This document shows positions 43,396-51,735 of a DNA stretch of 64,000 bases, piece by piece. Every line of letters starts with the position of its first letter. Within the stretch, counting starts at the first letter, position 1. Source of the DNA: Saccharopolyspora flava. GTDB taxonomy: Bacteria; Actinomycetota; Actinomycetes; Mycobacteriales; Pseudonocardiaceae. Below the pieces are notes generated by a model, which had not been told where the DNA came from, did no database searches, and saw only the letters and a program-made list of their open reading frames with translations. The translations under genes were made by a program, and so were the position numbers. The DNA lies in assembly GCF_900116135.1 (NCBI RefSeq), contig NZ_FOZX01000004.1, positions 186,001 to 250,000 of the forward strand, read 5' to 3'.

Positions 43396-44019
43396 TCAGA
43401 GGGGGATCGAGTTCTGGAGGAGGTCTCGGACGAGGGTGCCGAGACTGGTGGAGCCCGTTTTGGACTTGATCCTGGCGCGGTGCACGTCGACGGTCTTCAC
43501 GCTCGTGCCGAGCCGGCGGGCGATGAGCTGACTCGACAGACCGTCCACGACCAGGCGCAGGACCTCCCGCTCGCGCGGGGTCAGCGTCGAGATCCGCTCG
43601 CGGACCCGCAGCCGCTCGGCGTGCGCGGCGAAGCACCGCTCGGCCTCCCGCAGCTGGTCCTGCACCACGTCGAGCATCCGCTGCGGCTCGTAGGGCTTCT
43701 CCAGGAAGTCCACCGCGCCCAGCCGCATCGCGCGCACCGACATCGGGATGTCGCCGTGCGCCGAGCAGAAGATCACCGGAGCCGGGTACTCCCGCGCCGA
43801 CAGCTCCTCCTGCAGCTGGAACCCGCTCGACCCCGGCATCCGCACGTCCACGATCACCACACCGGGCTCGGCCGGATCGAACTCGGCGAGGAAACCGGCC
43901 GCGTCCGGGTAGGTCAGCGCCTGCACGCCGACGGTCTTGAGCAGGAACACCAGGGACTGCCGGTGCGCCTCGTCGTCGTCGACGATGTGCACCACCGGGG
44001 CGGAAAGCGTCGTCGTCAT
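43396..44019 (-). CDS. FixJ-family response regulator
   Basis: This 207-aa protein has a receiver domain (VVHIVDDDEAHRQSLVFLL, phospho-acceptor Asp58 in VVIVDVRMPG, Lys in FLEKPYEP) followed by a LuxR-type helix-turn-helix (LTPREREVLRLVVDGLSSQL, ARRLGTSVKTVDVHRARI). I chose ATG 44019 with GGAGG upstream. It lies 71 bp after the SnoaL-like gene on the same strand and so may share the transporter promoter. It is the expected partner of the FixL-type kinase at 40690 and the best candidate to bind the island's two-part operators. Confidence 0.9.
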   Translation of the reverse strand: MTTTLSAPVVHIVDDDEAHRQSLVFLLKTVGVQALTYPDAAGFLAEFDPAEPGVVIVDVRMPGSSGFQLQEELSAREYPAPVIFCSAHGDIPMSVRAMRLGAVDFLEKPYEPQRMLDVVQDQLREAERCFAAHAERLRVRERISTLTPREREVLRLVVDGLSSQLIARRLGTSVKTVDVHRARIKSKTGSTSLGTLVRDLLQNSIPL

Positions 44020-44090
44020 GATCCCTCCAGGCGAACCAGGGGAAAGGTCAAGACTAGGCACGCGTCACGCGGCCCGACAGGTCCGATCCG

Positions 44091-44663
44091 CTACGAACCC
44101 GGGCCGGGTCGCAGCAGCACCGACGCCGACGGGTGATCTGAGGCGAACCGGTCCGGAAGGGGAGCGACGAACACGTTCTCGGTGCGCGTGCGGGTGATCT
44201 TCCAGCCCCCGGGCTCGCGGCGGAAGGCGTTGCTGAGCCTGCTGGAACGCAGCAGACCGGTGCCGTCGGCGAACAGCCACGGCTGCACGTGGATCCACAG
44301 CCCGGTCGCCTCGTCGCCGTCGACGTGGATCTGCTCCGAGGTCAGGTAGTGCGCGTTGAGCACCAGCGCGGGATCGCGCGACCAGAACCGCTCGAAGTGC
44401 GCCCGGATCTGGTCGTGCCCCTCGGCGCGGCCGAACTGGCCGTCGTAGTGCTCGCCGACGCCCTCCCACACCGCGTCGTCGGCGTAGAGCTCCATGATCA
44501 GGTCGATGCGCTCGGCGTCGTCGCGCACCGCGAACTCCGGGCACGGCGTGTCGCACAGGAACAGGTAGCGCGCCTGGATCCGCCGGATCTCCGCCTCGGC
44601 CTCCAGGGTCTCGACTCGCCTAGTCAGCGCGGCGATCCGGGCGGTCAACGTCGGGTCGGTCAT
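44091..44663 (-). CDS. SnoaL-like/NTF2-fold protein
   Basis: This 190-aa protein has an N-terminal coiled coil (LTARIAALTRRVETLEAEAE), then the SnoaL-like pattern IRRIQARYLFLCDTP, ELYADDAVWEGVGEHY, GRAEGHDQIRAHFERFW and an NAHYLTSEQIHVDGDEATG stretch. The fold includes cyclases, dehydratases and isomerases, but no activity can be assigned. ATG 44663 overlaps the stop of the transporter gene (ATGA), so the two are coupled. It may act on an indole-acetate pathway intermediate. Confidence 0.78.
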   Translation of the reverse strand: MTDPTLTARIAALTRRVETLEAEAEIRRIQARYLFLCDTPCPEFAVRDDAERIDLIMELYADDAVWEGVGEHYDGQFGRAEGHDQIRAHFERFWSRDPALVLNAHYLTSEQIHVDGDEATGLWIHVQPWLFADGTGLLRSSRLSNAFRREPGGWKITRTRTENVFVAPLPDRFASDHPSASVLLRPGPGS

Positions 44664-45964
44664 GCGGTTCCTCCCGTTCGTGCGGGCGCGGTCTCCGGCA
44701 GGGCGAGCAGGCACAGCAGCGACACCAGCAGGCCCGCCGCGATGTAGGCGCCGACGGCGTCGGAACTGCCGGTCACCGCGATCAGCCGGTTGGCGATCAT
44801 CGGAGCCAGCCCGCCGCCGAGGACGCTGCCGAGCTGGAACGCCAGGCCCACGCCGGACTGCCGCTGCTCGACGCCGAACAACTCCGAGAAGAAGGCCAGC
44901 AGCGGCCCGAACAGGAACCCGCCGATGGTGAAGCCGATGATCACCGCGACTCCCACCGCGAGCGGGGTGCCGATGTCGGCGATGCGGAACATCACCAGCG
45001 CGTAGAGCAGCGCCGCCACCGCGCCCGAGATCATCACCGGTTTGCGGCCCAGCCGGTCCGACAGCGCGCAGGCCACCACGATCGTCACCGAGTGGCACAG
45101 CAGGCCGACGACGCTGCCCAGCACGATCGGCTGCCGCGGCAGCGCCAGCCCTTGCGGCGCGGCGGCCGTGGCGTAGGAGAGCATGAACGTGGCGAGGATG
45201 AACATGTTGGCGTTCAACCCGAGGTTCACCCCGGCGGCCAGCAGCAGCCGACGCCAGTCGTCGCGGAACAGCGCCGACAGCGGGGTCTTCCGCCGAGGCG
45301 GCAGCGCGGCGAACTCCGGGGTCTCGTCGACGCCGCGCCGCGCCCACAGTCCCAGCGCCAGCACCACGCCGCCCACCAGGAACGGCAGCCGCCAGCCCCA
45401 GTCGATCACGGCTCGCATCGGCAGCAGCAGGACCAGCGCGAACGCCAGGTTCGCCAGCAGCTGCCCGATCGGCGAACCCAGCGCCGCGAACGACCCGAAC
45501 ACCCCGCGGCGGTGCGGCGGCGCGTGCTCGACGGCCAGGACCGCCGCGCCGCCGATCTCCCCGCCGCGCGCCAGCCCGTGGAACACCCGCAGCACGATCA
45601 GCAGCAGCGGCGCGGTGATCCCGATCGCCAGGTACGACGGCAGCAGACCCATCAGCAGCGTCGCCGAGCCCATCACCGCGAACGTCAGCAGCAGCGAGAA
45701 GCGTCGCCCCCAGCGGTCACCGATCCAGCCGAACAGCAGCGCGCCCAGCGGGGTGAACAGGAACCCCACGGCGAAGGTCGCCAGGCCCAGGAATGCGCCG
45801 AACCATTCGTCGTCGCTGCGGAAGAAGATCTGCCCGAACACCAGCGCGGCCGCCGTGCCGTAGATGGCGAAGTCGTAGAACTCCAGCGTCGCACCCACCC
45901 CGCTGGCCAGGCCGATCCGCCCGATACCGGCGCGCGGGGCGCCGTTCTCGCTGAGCACAGGCAT
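44660..45964 (-). CDS. MFS transporter, metabolite:H+ symporter (MHS) family
   Basis: This 434-aa, 12-helix transporter has the MHS signature near the N-terminus (GATLEFYDFAIYGTAAALVF), the loop 2-3 motif GWIGDRWGRR, and the FHGLARGGEIGGA region typical of shikimate/proline/ketoglutarate symporters. ATG 45964 (MPVLSEN) is preceded by GAGAAGGA. It probably imports the aromatic acid substrate, since it carries the same two-part operator as iacA and the flavin reductase. It is first in a likely operon with the SnoaL-like and response-regulator genes. Confidence 0.88.
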   Translation of the reverse strand: MPVLSENGAPRAGIGRIGLASGVGATLEFYDFAIYGTAAALVFGQIFFRSDDEWFGAFLGLATFAVGFLFTPLGALLFGWIGDRWGRRFSLLLTFAVMGSATLLMGLLPSYLAIGITAPLLLIVLRVFHGLARGGEIGGAAVLAVEHAPPHRRGVFGSFAALGSPIGQLLANLAFALVLLLPMRAVIDWGWRLPFLVGGVVLALGLWARRGVDETPEFAALPPRRKTPLSALFRDDWRRLLLAAGVNLGLNANMFILATFMLSYATAAAPQGLALPRQPIVLGSVVGLLCHSVTIVVACALSDRLGRKPVMISGAVAALLYALVMFRIADIGTPLAVGVAVIIGFTIGGFLFGPLLAFFSELFGVEQRQSGVGLAFQLGSVLGGGLAPMIANRLIAVTGSSDAVGAYIAAGLLVSLLCLLALPETAPARTGGTA

Positions 45965-46005
45965 GGCGCGTCCTTCTCGGTCGAGGAACCGCCTCGTGCC
46001 GATCA

Positions 46006-46073
46006 ACGCTAGGAAGATCCGCGACCCGCCGCCATCGGTGATTTCCCGGTGCGGTGCTGAAGGATTCCCCTAC
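46006..46073 (-). promoter_or_regulatory. Transporter promoter with the shared two-part operator
   Basis: On the minus strand: site A GTAGGGGAATCCTTCAGC (46073-46056), 8 bp, site B GGGAAATCACCGATGGC (46047-46031), 19 bp, -10 box TAGCGT (46011-46006). Site A differs from the forward iacA copy at only two positions. The start codon of the transporter is 66 bp beyond site B. Confidence 0.65.
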
Positions 46074-47224
46074 CGCAGCGCCGCCGCCCGCACCGCCAGC
46101 AGCAGCGGCAGCGAGCCGTGCTCGCGGATCGGCTGCGGCAGGCTCGGCGCGTCCAGCAGGGGCGAACCGGTGCGCAGCTCCCGGCTCAGCGTGGCCAGGT
46201 CGACCTCCAGGAACGACACCTCGTCGCGGTGCAGGCTCGCGCTGGACACCGACAGCCGGGTGATGCCGAAGAACTCCGGTTTCGCGCCGCGCTCCATCCA
46301 GCGCGCGAACCCGGTGAGCTCGGTGCCGGCCACCGATCCCCGCGCCAGCCCGGTCTCCTCGCGCAGTTCCCGCTCCATGCCGGTGCGCAGCACCTCGCCC
46401 AGCTCACCTCGGGGCGCGCCGTCGGCGGTGAGCAGGTCGCGCGGCTCCAGCGAGCCGCTGCCGGACGGGTCGCCGTCGCCGACGATCACCAGCAGCCCGT
46501 CGGTGGTGAACGCCAGCGTCGAGATCCCGACGACGTCGGCGAGCTCCCCGGTGTCGAGCGGGCGCAGTCGGCCCGCCGCGTCGGTCAGCAGCTCGCGGTG
46601 CGGGTCGAACACCGCACCGGATTCGCGGTCGGCGATCCGCAGCCCGCACAGCTCGTTGGTGCACTGGAAGTCGAAGTAGCGGGCCCGGTGCAGCCGCACC
46701 TCGGCGTCACCGGTGCCCGGTAGCGGGTCGGTGCGCAGGCCCACCACGGGCCCGTTGAACAGCGGGTTCTCCGCCGAGCGCAGCGCGGGCAGGTGCGGTG
46801 CGGTGGCGCGCAGCCGCGGCGCGGGCCGGTAGGGCCGCTCGTCCAGGCGCACCGCGAAGCGGCGCTCCCGCACGGCGTGGTCGATCTCGTCGCTGAGCAG
46901 AGCGGTCCCGCGACCGGCCAGCGGCACGTACCGGGCATCCGGGTAGGCGGCCGGAACGCCGATCTCGGTGTGCGGAAACGGTGTTTCGGCGGGGGAGAAG
47001 TCGTGGCCCGCCCAGCGGCCGCGCACCCCGCGCAGGTGCGTGGTCAGCAGGACGCCGCCCGGCACCAGCACGAGCACCGCCGCCGCGATCCCCGCGGCGG
47101 TCGGCAGCAGCACGACCGCGATGAGCAGGGCGCCCAGCGCCACCAGCGACAACGGCCACGCCCGCGCGGCGGCGAACACCGCGCGATCGAGCCCGGACCG
47201 GCCGCGCCGCACCAGCTTCCGCAC
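46070..47224 (-). CDS. Membrane-anchored Nudix-like protein
   Basis: This 384-aa protein starts with two adjacent membrane helices (AWPLSLVALGALLIAVVLLP and GIAAAVLVLVPGGVLLTTHL). A long soluble region follows, with a Nudix box near residues 275-300 (GELGEVLRTGMERELREETG, fitting G-x5-E-x7-RELxEExG). The rest (YFDFQCTNELCGLRIADRES, DVVGISTLAFTTDGLLVIVG) is unlike simple Nudix enzymes. I prefer GTG 47224, with GGGGAG 5 nt upstream; GTG 47230 abuts that site. The last four bases overlap site A of the transporter promoter. The substrate is unknown. Confidence 0.75.
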   Translation of the reverse strand: MRKLVRRGRSGLDRAVFAAARAWPLSLVALGALLIAVVLLPTAAGIAAAVLVLVPGGVLLTTHLRGVRGRWAGHDFSPAETPFPHTEIGVPAAYPDARYVPLAGRGTALLSDEIDHAVRERRFAVRLDERPYRPAPRLRATAPHLPALRSAENPLFNGPVVGLRTDPLPGTGDAEVRLHRARYFDFQCTNELCGLRIADRESGAVFDPHRELLTDAAGRLRPLDTGELADVVGISTLAFTTDGLLVIVGDGDPSGSGSLEPRDLLTADGAPRGELGEVLRTGMERELREETGLARGSVAGTELTGFARWMERGAKPEFFGITRLSVSSASLHRDEVSFLEVDLATLSRELRTGSPLLDAPSLPQPIREHGSLPLLLAVRAAALR

Positions 47225-47364
47225 CGACACTCCCCGTTCTCAAGATCAAACACGGGCAGCCTAGCCCAGCGGGGTCTCGGCCCGATTTCGAATCCGGAAT
47301 GTCGGATGTGCGCGGTACCGTCGCGTCATGCCGCCGGGACTGGGCCGAACGGGGGAAGGTGCCG

Positions 47365-48159
47365 ATGTCGAACGCCGCAGTCGAGGCCGCCTGCTTCATC
47401 GCGGGCCACGCCCGGGAACCCATCACGCTGTCCGACGTCGCCGACCACGTCGGCTACAGCCCCTTCCACCTCGCCCGCGCGTTCGAGCGCGCCCACGGCC
47501 AGCCGCCCGGCAGATTCCTGGCCGCGCACCGCTTCCAGCGCGCCAAACGGCTCCTGCTGGACACCGACGAGCGCGTCAGCGACATCTGCTGCGAGGTCGG
47601 CTTCAGCTCCGTGGGCACCTTCACCCGGCGGTTCACCGCCGACATCGGGCTGTCCCCGGTGCAGTTCCGCAGGCTGCCCGACCTGCTCAGCGACGCCCCG
47701 CCCCGGCCCGTCATGACCGGTGAACCCGGCGTCGGCGGCGCCGTCACCGGCGCGGTCCACCTCGGCCCGGACGCCCGCCTCGCGCTCGGCGGGGACGCCG
47801 CGATCTACGTCGGCCTGTTCCCGCAGCGCTGCCCGCGCGGCATCCCGGCGGTCGGGGCGCTGCTGGACGAGCAGGGCCGCTTCGCGCTGACCGGCATCGG
47901 CACCGGCACCTACTGGCTGCTGGCGACGGCGTTCGCCGCCCGCGCCGAGCACACCGAGCAGCTGGTGCCGGGCTGGAACGTCGTCGGCGGCTCGCCCACC
48001 CCCGTGCGCATCGGCCCCGCGCGCCCCGGCGAGGACCGCGACATCACCCTGCGCGTGGTGCCGCCCTGGTCGGCTCCGGTGCTGGTCGCGCTGCCGCCGC
48101 TGGCCTCGCCGATTGCGCAAGATCGGAGAAGACAAGCCCTCGCGGCGAGCCTACGTTGA
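47365..48159 (+). CDS. AraC-family regulator with C-terminal beta-sandwich-like domain
   Basis: This 264-aa protein has the AraC double helix-turn-helix at the N-terminus ([40 protein letters not shown], then LSPVQFRR), reversing the usual order. The C-terminal ~120 residues ([40 protein letters not shown]) resemble carboxypeptidase-regulatory-like beta-sandwich repeats, which are uncommon in cytoplasmic regulators. I chose ATG 47365. It lies 38 bp before the propeller gene and may control it. Confidence 0.78.
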   Translation: MSNAAVEAACFIAGHAREPITLSDVADHVGYSPFHLARAFERAHGQPPGRFLAAHRFQRAKRLLLDTDERVSDICCEVGFSSVGTFTRRFTADIGLSPVQFRRLPDLLSDAPPRPVMTGEPGVGGAVTGAVHLGPDARLALGGDAAIYVGLFPQRCPRGIPAVGALLDEQGRFALTGIGTGTYWLLATAFAARAEHTEQLVPGWNVVGGSPTPVRIGPARPGEDRDITLRVVPPWSAPVLVALPPLASPIAQDRRRQALAASLR

Positions 48160-48197
48160 GCGTGACACCAGCCTTGACCAGCGCAGGGAGCCCACTC

Positions 48198-49313
48198 ATG
48201 AGTCGTGTCCGAGTCCTCGTCGGCACCCGCAAGGGAGCGTTCATCCTCACCGCCGACGGCACCCGCGCAACGTGGGAGGTGGAAGGCCCGCACTTCGGCG
48301 GCTGGGAGCTCTACCACCTCAAAGCCTCCAAGGCCGACCCCGACCGCCTGTTCGCCTCCCAGTCGATGGGCTGGTTCGGCCAGCAGATCCAGCGCTCCGA
48401 CGACGGCGGCCGCACCTGGAACCCCGTCGACAACCACTTCTCCTACGACGGCACCCCGGGCACCCACCTCTGGTACGACGGCACTCCGCGCCCGTGGGAG
48501 TTCACCCGCGTCTGGCACCTGGAGCCCTCGGCCACCGACCCCGACACGATCTACGCCGGGGTCGAGGACGCCGCGTTCTTCCGCAGCACCGACGCCGGCC
48601 GCAGCTGGCACGAGCTGCCCGCGCTGCGCGAGCACGAATCCGCCCCGCACTGGCAGCCCGGCGCCGGCGGCATGTGCCTGCACACGATCATCCAGGCGCC
48701 GAACAACCCGGACCGCTTCTACATCGCGATCTCGGCGGCGGGCGCGTTCCGCACCGACGACGGCGGCAAGTCCTGGCGGCCCATCAACCACGGCCTGCAC
48801 TCCGGCCAGATCCCGGACCCGGACGCCGACGTCGGCCACTGCGTGCACCGCCTGGCGCTGCACCGCGACCGGCCCGACGTGCTGTTCATGCAGAAGCACT
48901 GGGACGTGATGCGCAGCGACGACGCGGGCGAGTCCTGGTACGAGATCAGCGGCGACCTGCCCACCGACTTCGGCTTCCCGATCGACGTGCACGCCCACGA
49001 ACCCGACACGGTCTACGTGGTGCCGATCCACAGCGACGAGCAGCACTACCCGCCGGAGGGCAAGCTGCGCGTCTACCGCAGCCGCGTCGGCGGCAACGAG
49101 TGGGAGCCGCTGGGCAAGGGACTGCCGCAGGAGCACTGCTACGTCAACGTGCTGCGCGACGCGATGGCGGTCGACGAGCTCGACGACTGCGGCGTCTACT
49201 TCGGCACCACCGGCGGCGACGTCTACGTCTCGCCCGACTCCGGCGACACCTGGCAGCCCATCGTCAACAACCTCCCCTCGGTCCTGTCGGTGGAGGTGCA
49301 GACGCTGCCATGA
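48198..49313 (+). CDS. Asp-box (sialidase-like) beta-propeller protein
   Basis: This 371-aa protein has five Asp boxes of the S-x-D-x-G-x-x-W type ([40 protein letters not shown]), indicating a six- or seven-bladed propeller. It has no signal peptide, so it is probably cytoplasmic and not a secreted sialidase. [20 protein letters not shown] opens the protein. ATG 48198 has AGGGAG upstream. Its stop overlaps the start of a MoaD/ThiS-like gene (ATGA), a pairing I recall from other actinobacteria and proteobacteria. The function is unknown. Confidence 0.8.
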   Translation: MSRVRVLVGTRKGAFILTADGTRATWEVEGPHFGGWELYHLKASKADPDRLFASQSMGWFGQQIQRSDDGGRTWNPVDNHFSYDGTPGTHLWYDGTPRPWEFTRVWHLEPSATDPDTIYAGVEDAAFFRSTDAGRSWHELPALREHESAPHWQPGAGGMCLHTIIQAPNNPDRFYIAISAAGAFRTDDGGKSWRPINHGLHSGQIPDPDADVGHCVHRLALHRDRPDVLFMQKHWDVMRSDDAGESWYEISGDLPTDFGFPIDVHAHEPDTVYVVPIHSDEQHYPPEGKLRVYRSRVGGNEWEPLGKGLPQEHCYVNVLRDAMAVDELDDCGVYFGTTGGDVYVSPDSGDTWQPIVNNLPSVLSVEVQTLP

Positions 49314-49609
49314 TCCGCATCCTGCTTCCCGCGCACCTGCGCACGCTGGCGAAGATCCCCGAGCACGAGGTCCTCGTCGAGGTCGACGGGGTTCCGACGC
49401 AGCGGCTCGTGCTCGACGCGCTGGAAGCCCGCTACCCGGCGCTGCGCGGCACGGTCCGCGACCACGACACCCGGAAGCGGCGGGCGTTCATCAGGTTCTT
49501 CGCCTGCGAGCTCGACCTGTCCAACGCCGACATCGACGATCCGCTGCCGGAGGAGGTCGTCTCGGGCAAGGAGCCGTACATGATCATCGGGGCGATGGCG
49601 GGCGGCTGA
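49310..49609 (+). CDS. MoaD/ThiS-family ubiquitin-like protein
   Basis: This 99-aa beta-grasp protein opens [20 protein letters not shown] and ends in Gly-Gly (AMAGG), the feature that lets MoaD/ThiS proteins be adenylated and thiocarboxylated for sulfur transfer. It has an insertion ([20 protein letters not shown]) compared with small MoaD. No thiazole or molybdopterin genes are adjacent. It is translationally coupled to the Asp-box propeller, so it probably works with that protein. Confidence 0.83.
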   Translation: MIRILLPAHLRTLAKIPEHEVLVEVDGVPTQRLVLDALEARYPALRGTVRDHDTRKRRAFIRFFACELDLSNADIDDPLPEEVVSGKEPYMIIGAMAGG

Positions 49610-49627
49610 TCGCCTAAGGTGGCCGTC

Positions 49628-50446
49628 ATGCGGGTTCATCATCTCGATTGCGGTCCGATGCGTCCCCTCGGCGGCCGGTTCATCGACGGGCGGGGCTCGG
49701 TGCTCGGGCGGGCCCGCATGGTCTGCCACTGCCTGCTCGTCGAGACCGAGCGCGGATTGGTGCTGGTCGACAGCGGTTTCGGCAGCGCCGATGCCGACCC
49801 GGCGCAGACCTCGCTGCCGGCGCCGTTCCGGATGCTGATGCACCCGCTGCTCGACCCCGCCTCGACCGCGCTCGCGCAGGTCAAGGCTCTGGGGCACGAC
49901 CCGGCCGACGTGCGGCACGTGGTGCTCACCCACCTCGACCTCGACCACGCCGGTGGCCTGCGGGACTTCCCGCAGGCCAAGGTGCACGTCCACGCCCCCG
50001 AACTGCGCGCGGCCACCGAGGCCTCCGACATGCGCTACCGGGCGAGCCAGTGGGCGCACGGCCCGGACTGGGCCACCTACGAGGGCGCGTCCGGGCAGGA
50101 CTGGTTCGGCTTCGAGGCGGTGCGCGACCTCGACGGGCTGCCCGAGGAGATCCTGCTGGTCCCGCTCGGCGGCCACACCACCGGCCACGTCGGCGTCGCC
50201 GTCGACACCGGATCCGGCTGGCTGCTGCACGCGGGCGACGCCTTCTTCAGCGGCGGCGAGCTTGCCCGGCCCCCGCACTGCCCGCCCGGGCTGCGCGCGT
50301 TCCAGCGCGTCATGGCCGCCGACGACCGGGCCCGGCGGCACAACCAGGAGCGGCTCCGCGAACTCGCCGCCCGGCCGGAGGGCATCGACGTCTTCGCCGC
50401 CCACGACCCCGCCGCTCTCGACCGGCACGCGGGGAAGACCGCCTGA
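49628..50446 (+). CDS. MBL-fold metallo-hydrolase
   Basis: This 272-aa protein has the metallo-beta-lactamase fold with metal motif THLDLDHAGG (HxDxDH variant), VCHCLLVETERGLVLVDSGF near the N-terminus, GGHTTGHVGVAV and LLHAGDAFF for further metal ligands, and a late AAHDPAAL. It is probably a lactonase or thioesterase-type hydrolase; the substrate is unknown. TAAGGT (49615-49620) sits 7 nt before ATG 49628, so the transcript is likely leaderless. GTG 49619 is an alternative start. Confidence 0.82.
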   Translation: MRVHHLDCGPMRPLGGRFIDGRGSVLGRARMVCHCLLVETERGLVLVDSGFGSADADPAQTSLPAPFRMLMHPLLDPASTALAQVKALGHDPADVRHVVLTHLDLDHAGGLRDFPQAKVHVHAPELRAATEASDMRYRASQWAHGPDWATYEGASGQDWFGFEAVRDLDGLPEEILLVPLGGHTTGHVGVAVDTGSGWLLHAGDAFFSGGELARPPHCPPGLRAFQRVMAADDRARRHNQERLRELAARPEGIDVFAAHDPAALDRHAGKTA

Positions 50447-50540
50447 CGCGTCGCTTTCGCACGAAAGTGGTTTGACCGCTTCAGCGTCAGGTCGCAGACT
50501 CGGCGGAGTCCTGGATCGATGCTGCGGACTGGGGGAGCGC

Positions 50541-51734
50541 GTGCCGGTCGAAACGCGGGTCGATCCCGGCGTGCTGCGAGCGCGCAACGCCGTGGCGGTG
50601 GTGTTCGCGCTCAACGGGTTCGCGATGGCGAGCTGGATGTCGCGGATCCCGGAGGTGCGGGACGCGCTGTCGGTGACGCCGGGCGAGCTGGGCCGGATGC
50701 TGCTGGCGATCTCGGTGGGTTCGCTGCTCGCGCTGCCGCTGTCCGGGGCGGTGGTGCACCGGTTCGGGGCTCGGGCGGTGATCAGCGGGGGAGCCGTGGT
50801 CTGCGCTGCCGGGCTGGCGCTGTCGGGAACCGGGGCCGGTGCGTTCGGCAACGTGTGGATCACCGCGGCGGGCCTGTTCGCGTTCGGGCTGGGAACCGGG
50901 CTGTGGGACGTGTCGATGAACATCGACGGTGCCTCGGTGGAGCGCGCGATCGGGCGCACGATCATGCCCCGGTTCCACGCGGGTTTCAGCCTCGGCACGG
51001 TGATCGGCGCCGGGATCGGCGCGGCCTGCGCGGGCCTCGGCGTGCCGGTCGTGGTGCACCTGATCGCGACCGCGGTCCTGGTGGCCGTCGGACCGGCGCT
51101 GGCCGTCCCGGCGCTGCTGCCCGCCCGCGACGAGCCCGAGCGCGACTCCCCTCGGAGGTCCGGTGGCGGCATCCTGCGCGCCTGGGCGGAACCCCGCACG
51201 CTGCTGATCGGGCTCATGGTGCTGACGATGGCGCTCACCGAGGGCACCGCCAACGACTGGCTGGCGGTCTCGCTGGTCGACGGCCATCACCTCCCGCCGT
51301 GGCTCGGCGCCGTCGGGTTCGCCGTGTTCCTCAGCGCCATGACCGCCGGACGCGTCGTCGGCACCGTCCTGCTCGACCGCTTCGGCCGTGCCGAGGTGCT
51401 GTGGGCGACGATGGCCACCGCCGCGGTCGGCGTCCTGCTGGTGGTGCACGGGACCGGGCTGCCGCTGGTGTTCCTCGGAGCCGCGATCTGGGGACTCGGC
51501 GCCTCGCTGGGGTTCCCGGTCGGCATGAGCGCCGCGGCCGACGACCCGGCCCGGGCCGCGGCCCGGGTCAGCGTCGTGTCCACCATCGGCTACACCGCGT
51601 TCCTCGCGGGCCCGCCGCTGCTGGGTTACCTCGCCGACCACGTCGGCACCCTGCACGCCCTGCTGCTGGTCGCGGTGCTGCTCGTGCCCTCGGCGCTCGC
51701 GGTCCCCGCCGCGCGACCGCCCCGCGAGCCCTGA
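50541..51734 (+). CDS. MFS transporter (YbjJ-like)
   Basis: This 397-aa, 12-helix MFS protein includes FALNGFAMASWMSRIPEVRD (typical of the YbjJ/inner-membrane group), VSMNIDGASVERAIGRTIMP, and a second half starting LLIGLMVLTMALTEGTANDW. GTG 50541 follows GGGGGAGC. The substrate is unknown. Its stop is 1 bp from the stop of the convergent gnd gene. A small hairpin (50454-50467) lies between it and the MBL gene. Confidence 0.85.
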   Translation: MPVETRVDPGVLRARNAVAVVFALNGFAMASWMSRIPEVRDALSVTPGELGRMLLAISVGSLLALPLSGAVVHRFGARAVISGGAVVCAAGLALSGTGAGAFGNVWITAAGLFAFGLGTGLWDVSMNIDGASVERAIGRTIMPRFHAGFSLGTVIGAGIGAACAGLGVPVVVHLIATAVLVAVGPALAVPALLPARDEPERDSPRRSGGGILRAWAEPRTLLIGLMVLTMALTEGTANDWLAVSLVDGHHLPPWLGAVGFAVFLSAMTAGRVVGTVLLDRFGRAEVLWATMATAAVGVLLVVHGTGLPLVFLGAAIWGLGASLGFPVGMSAAADDPARAAARVSVVSTIGYTAFLAGPPLLGYLADHVGTLHALLLVAVLLVPSALAVPAARPPREP

Positions 51735-51735
51735 C

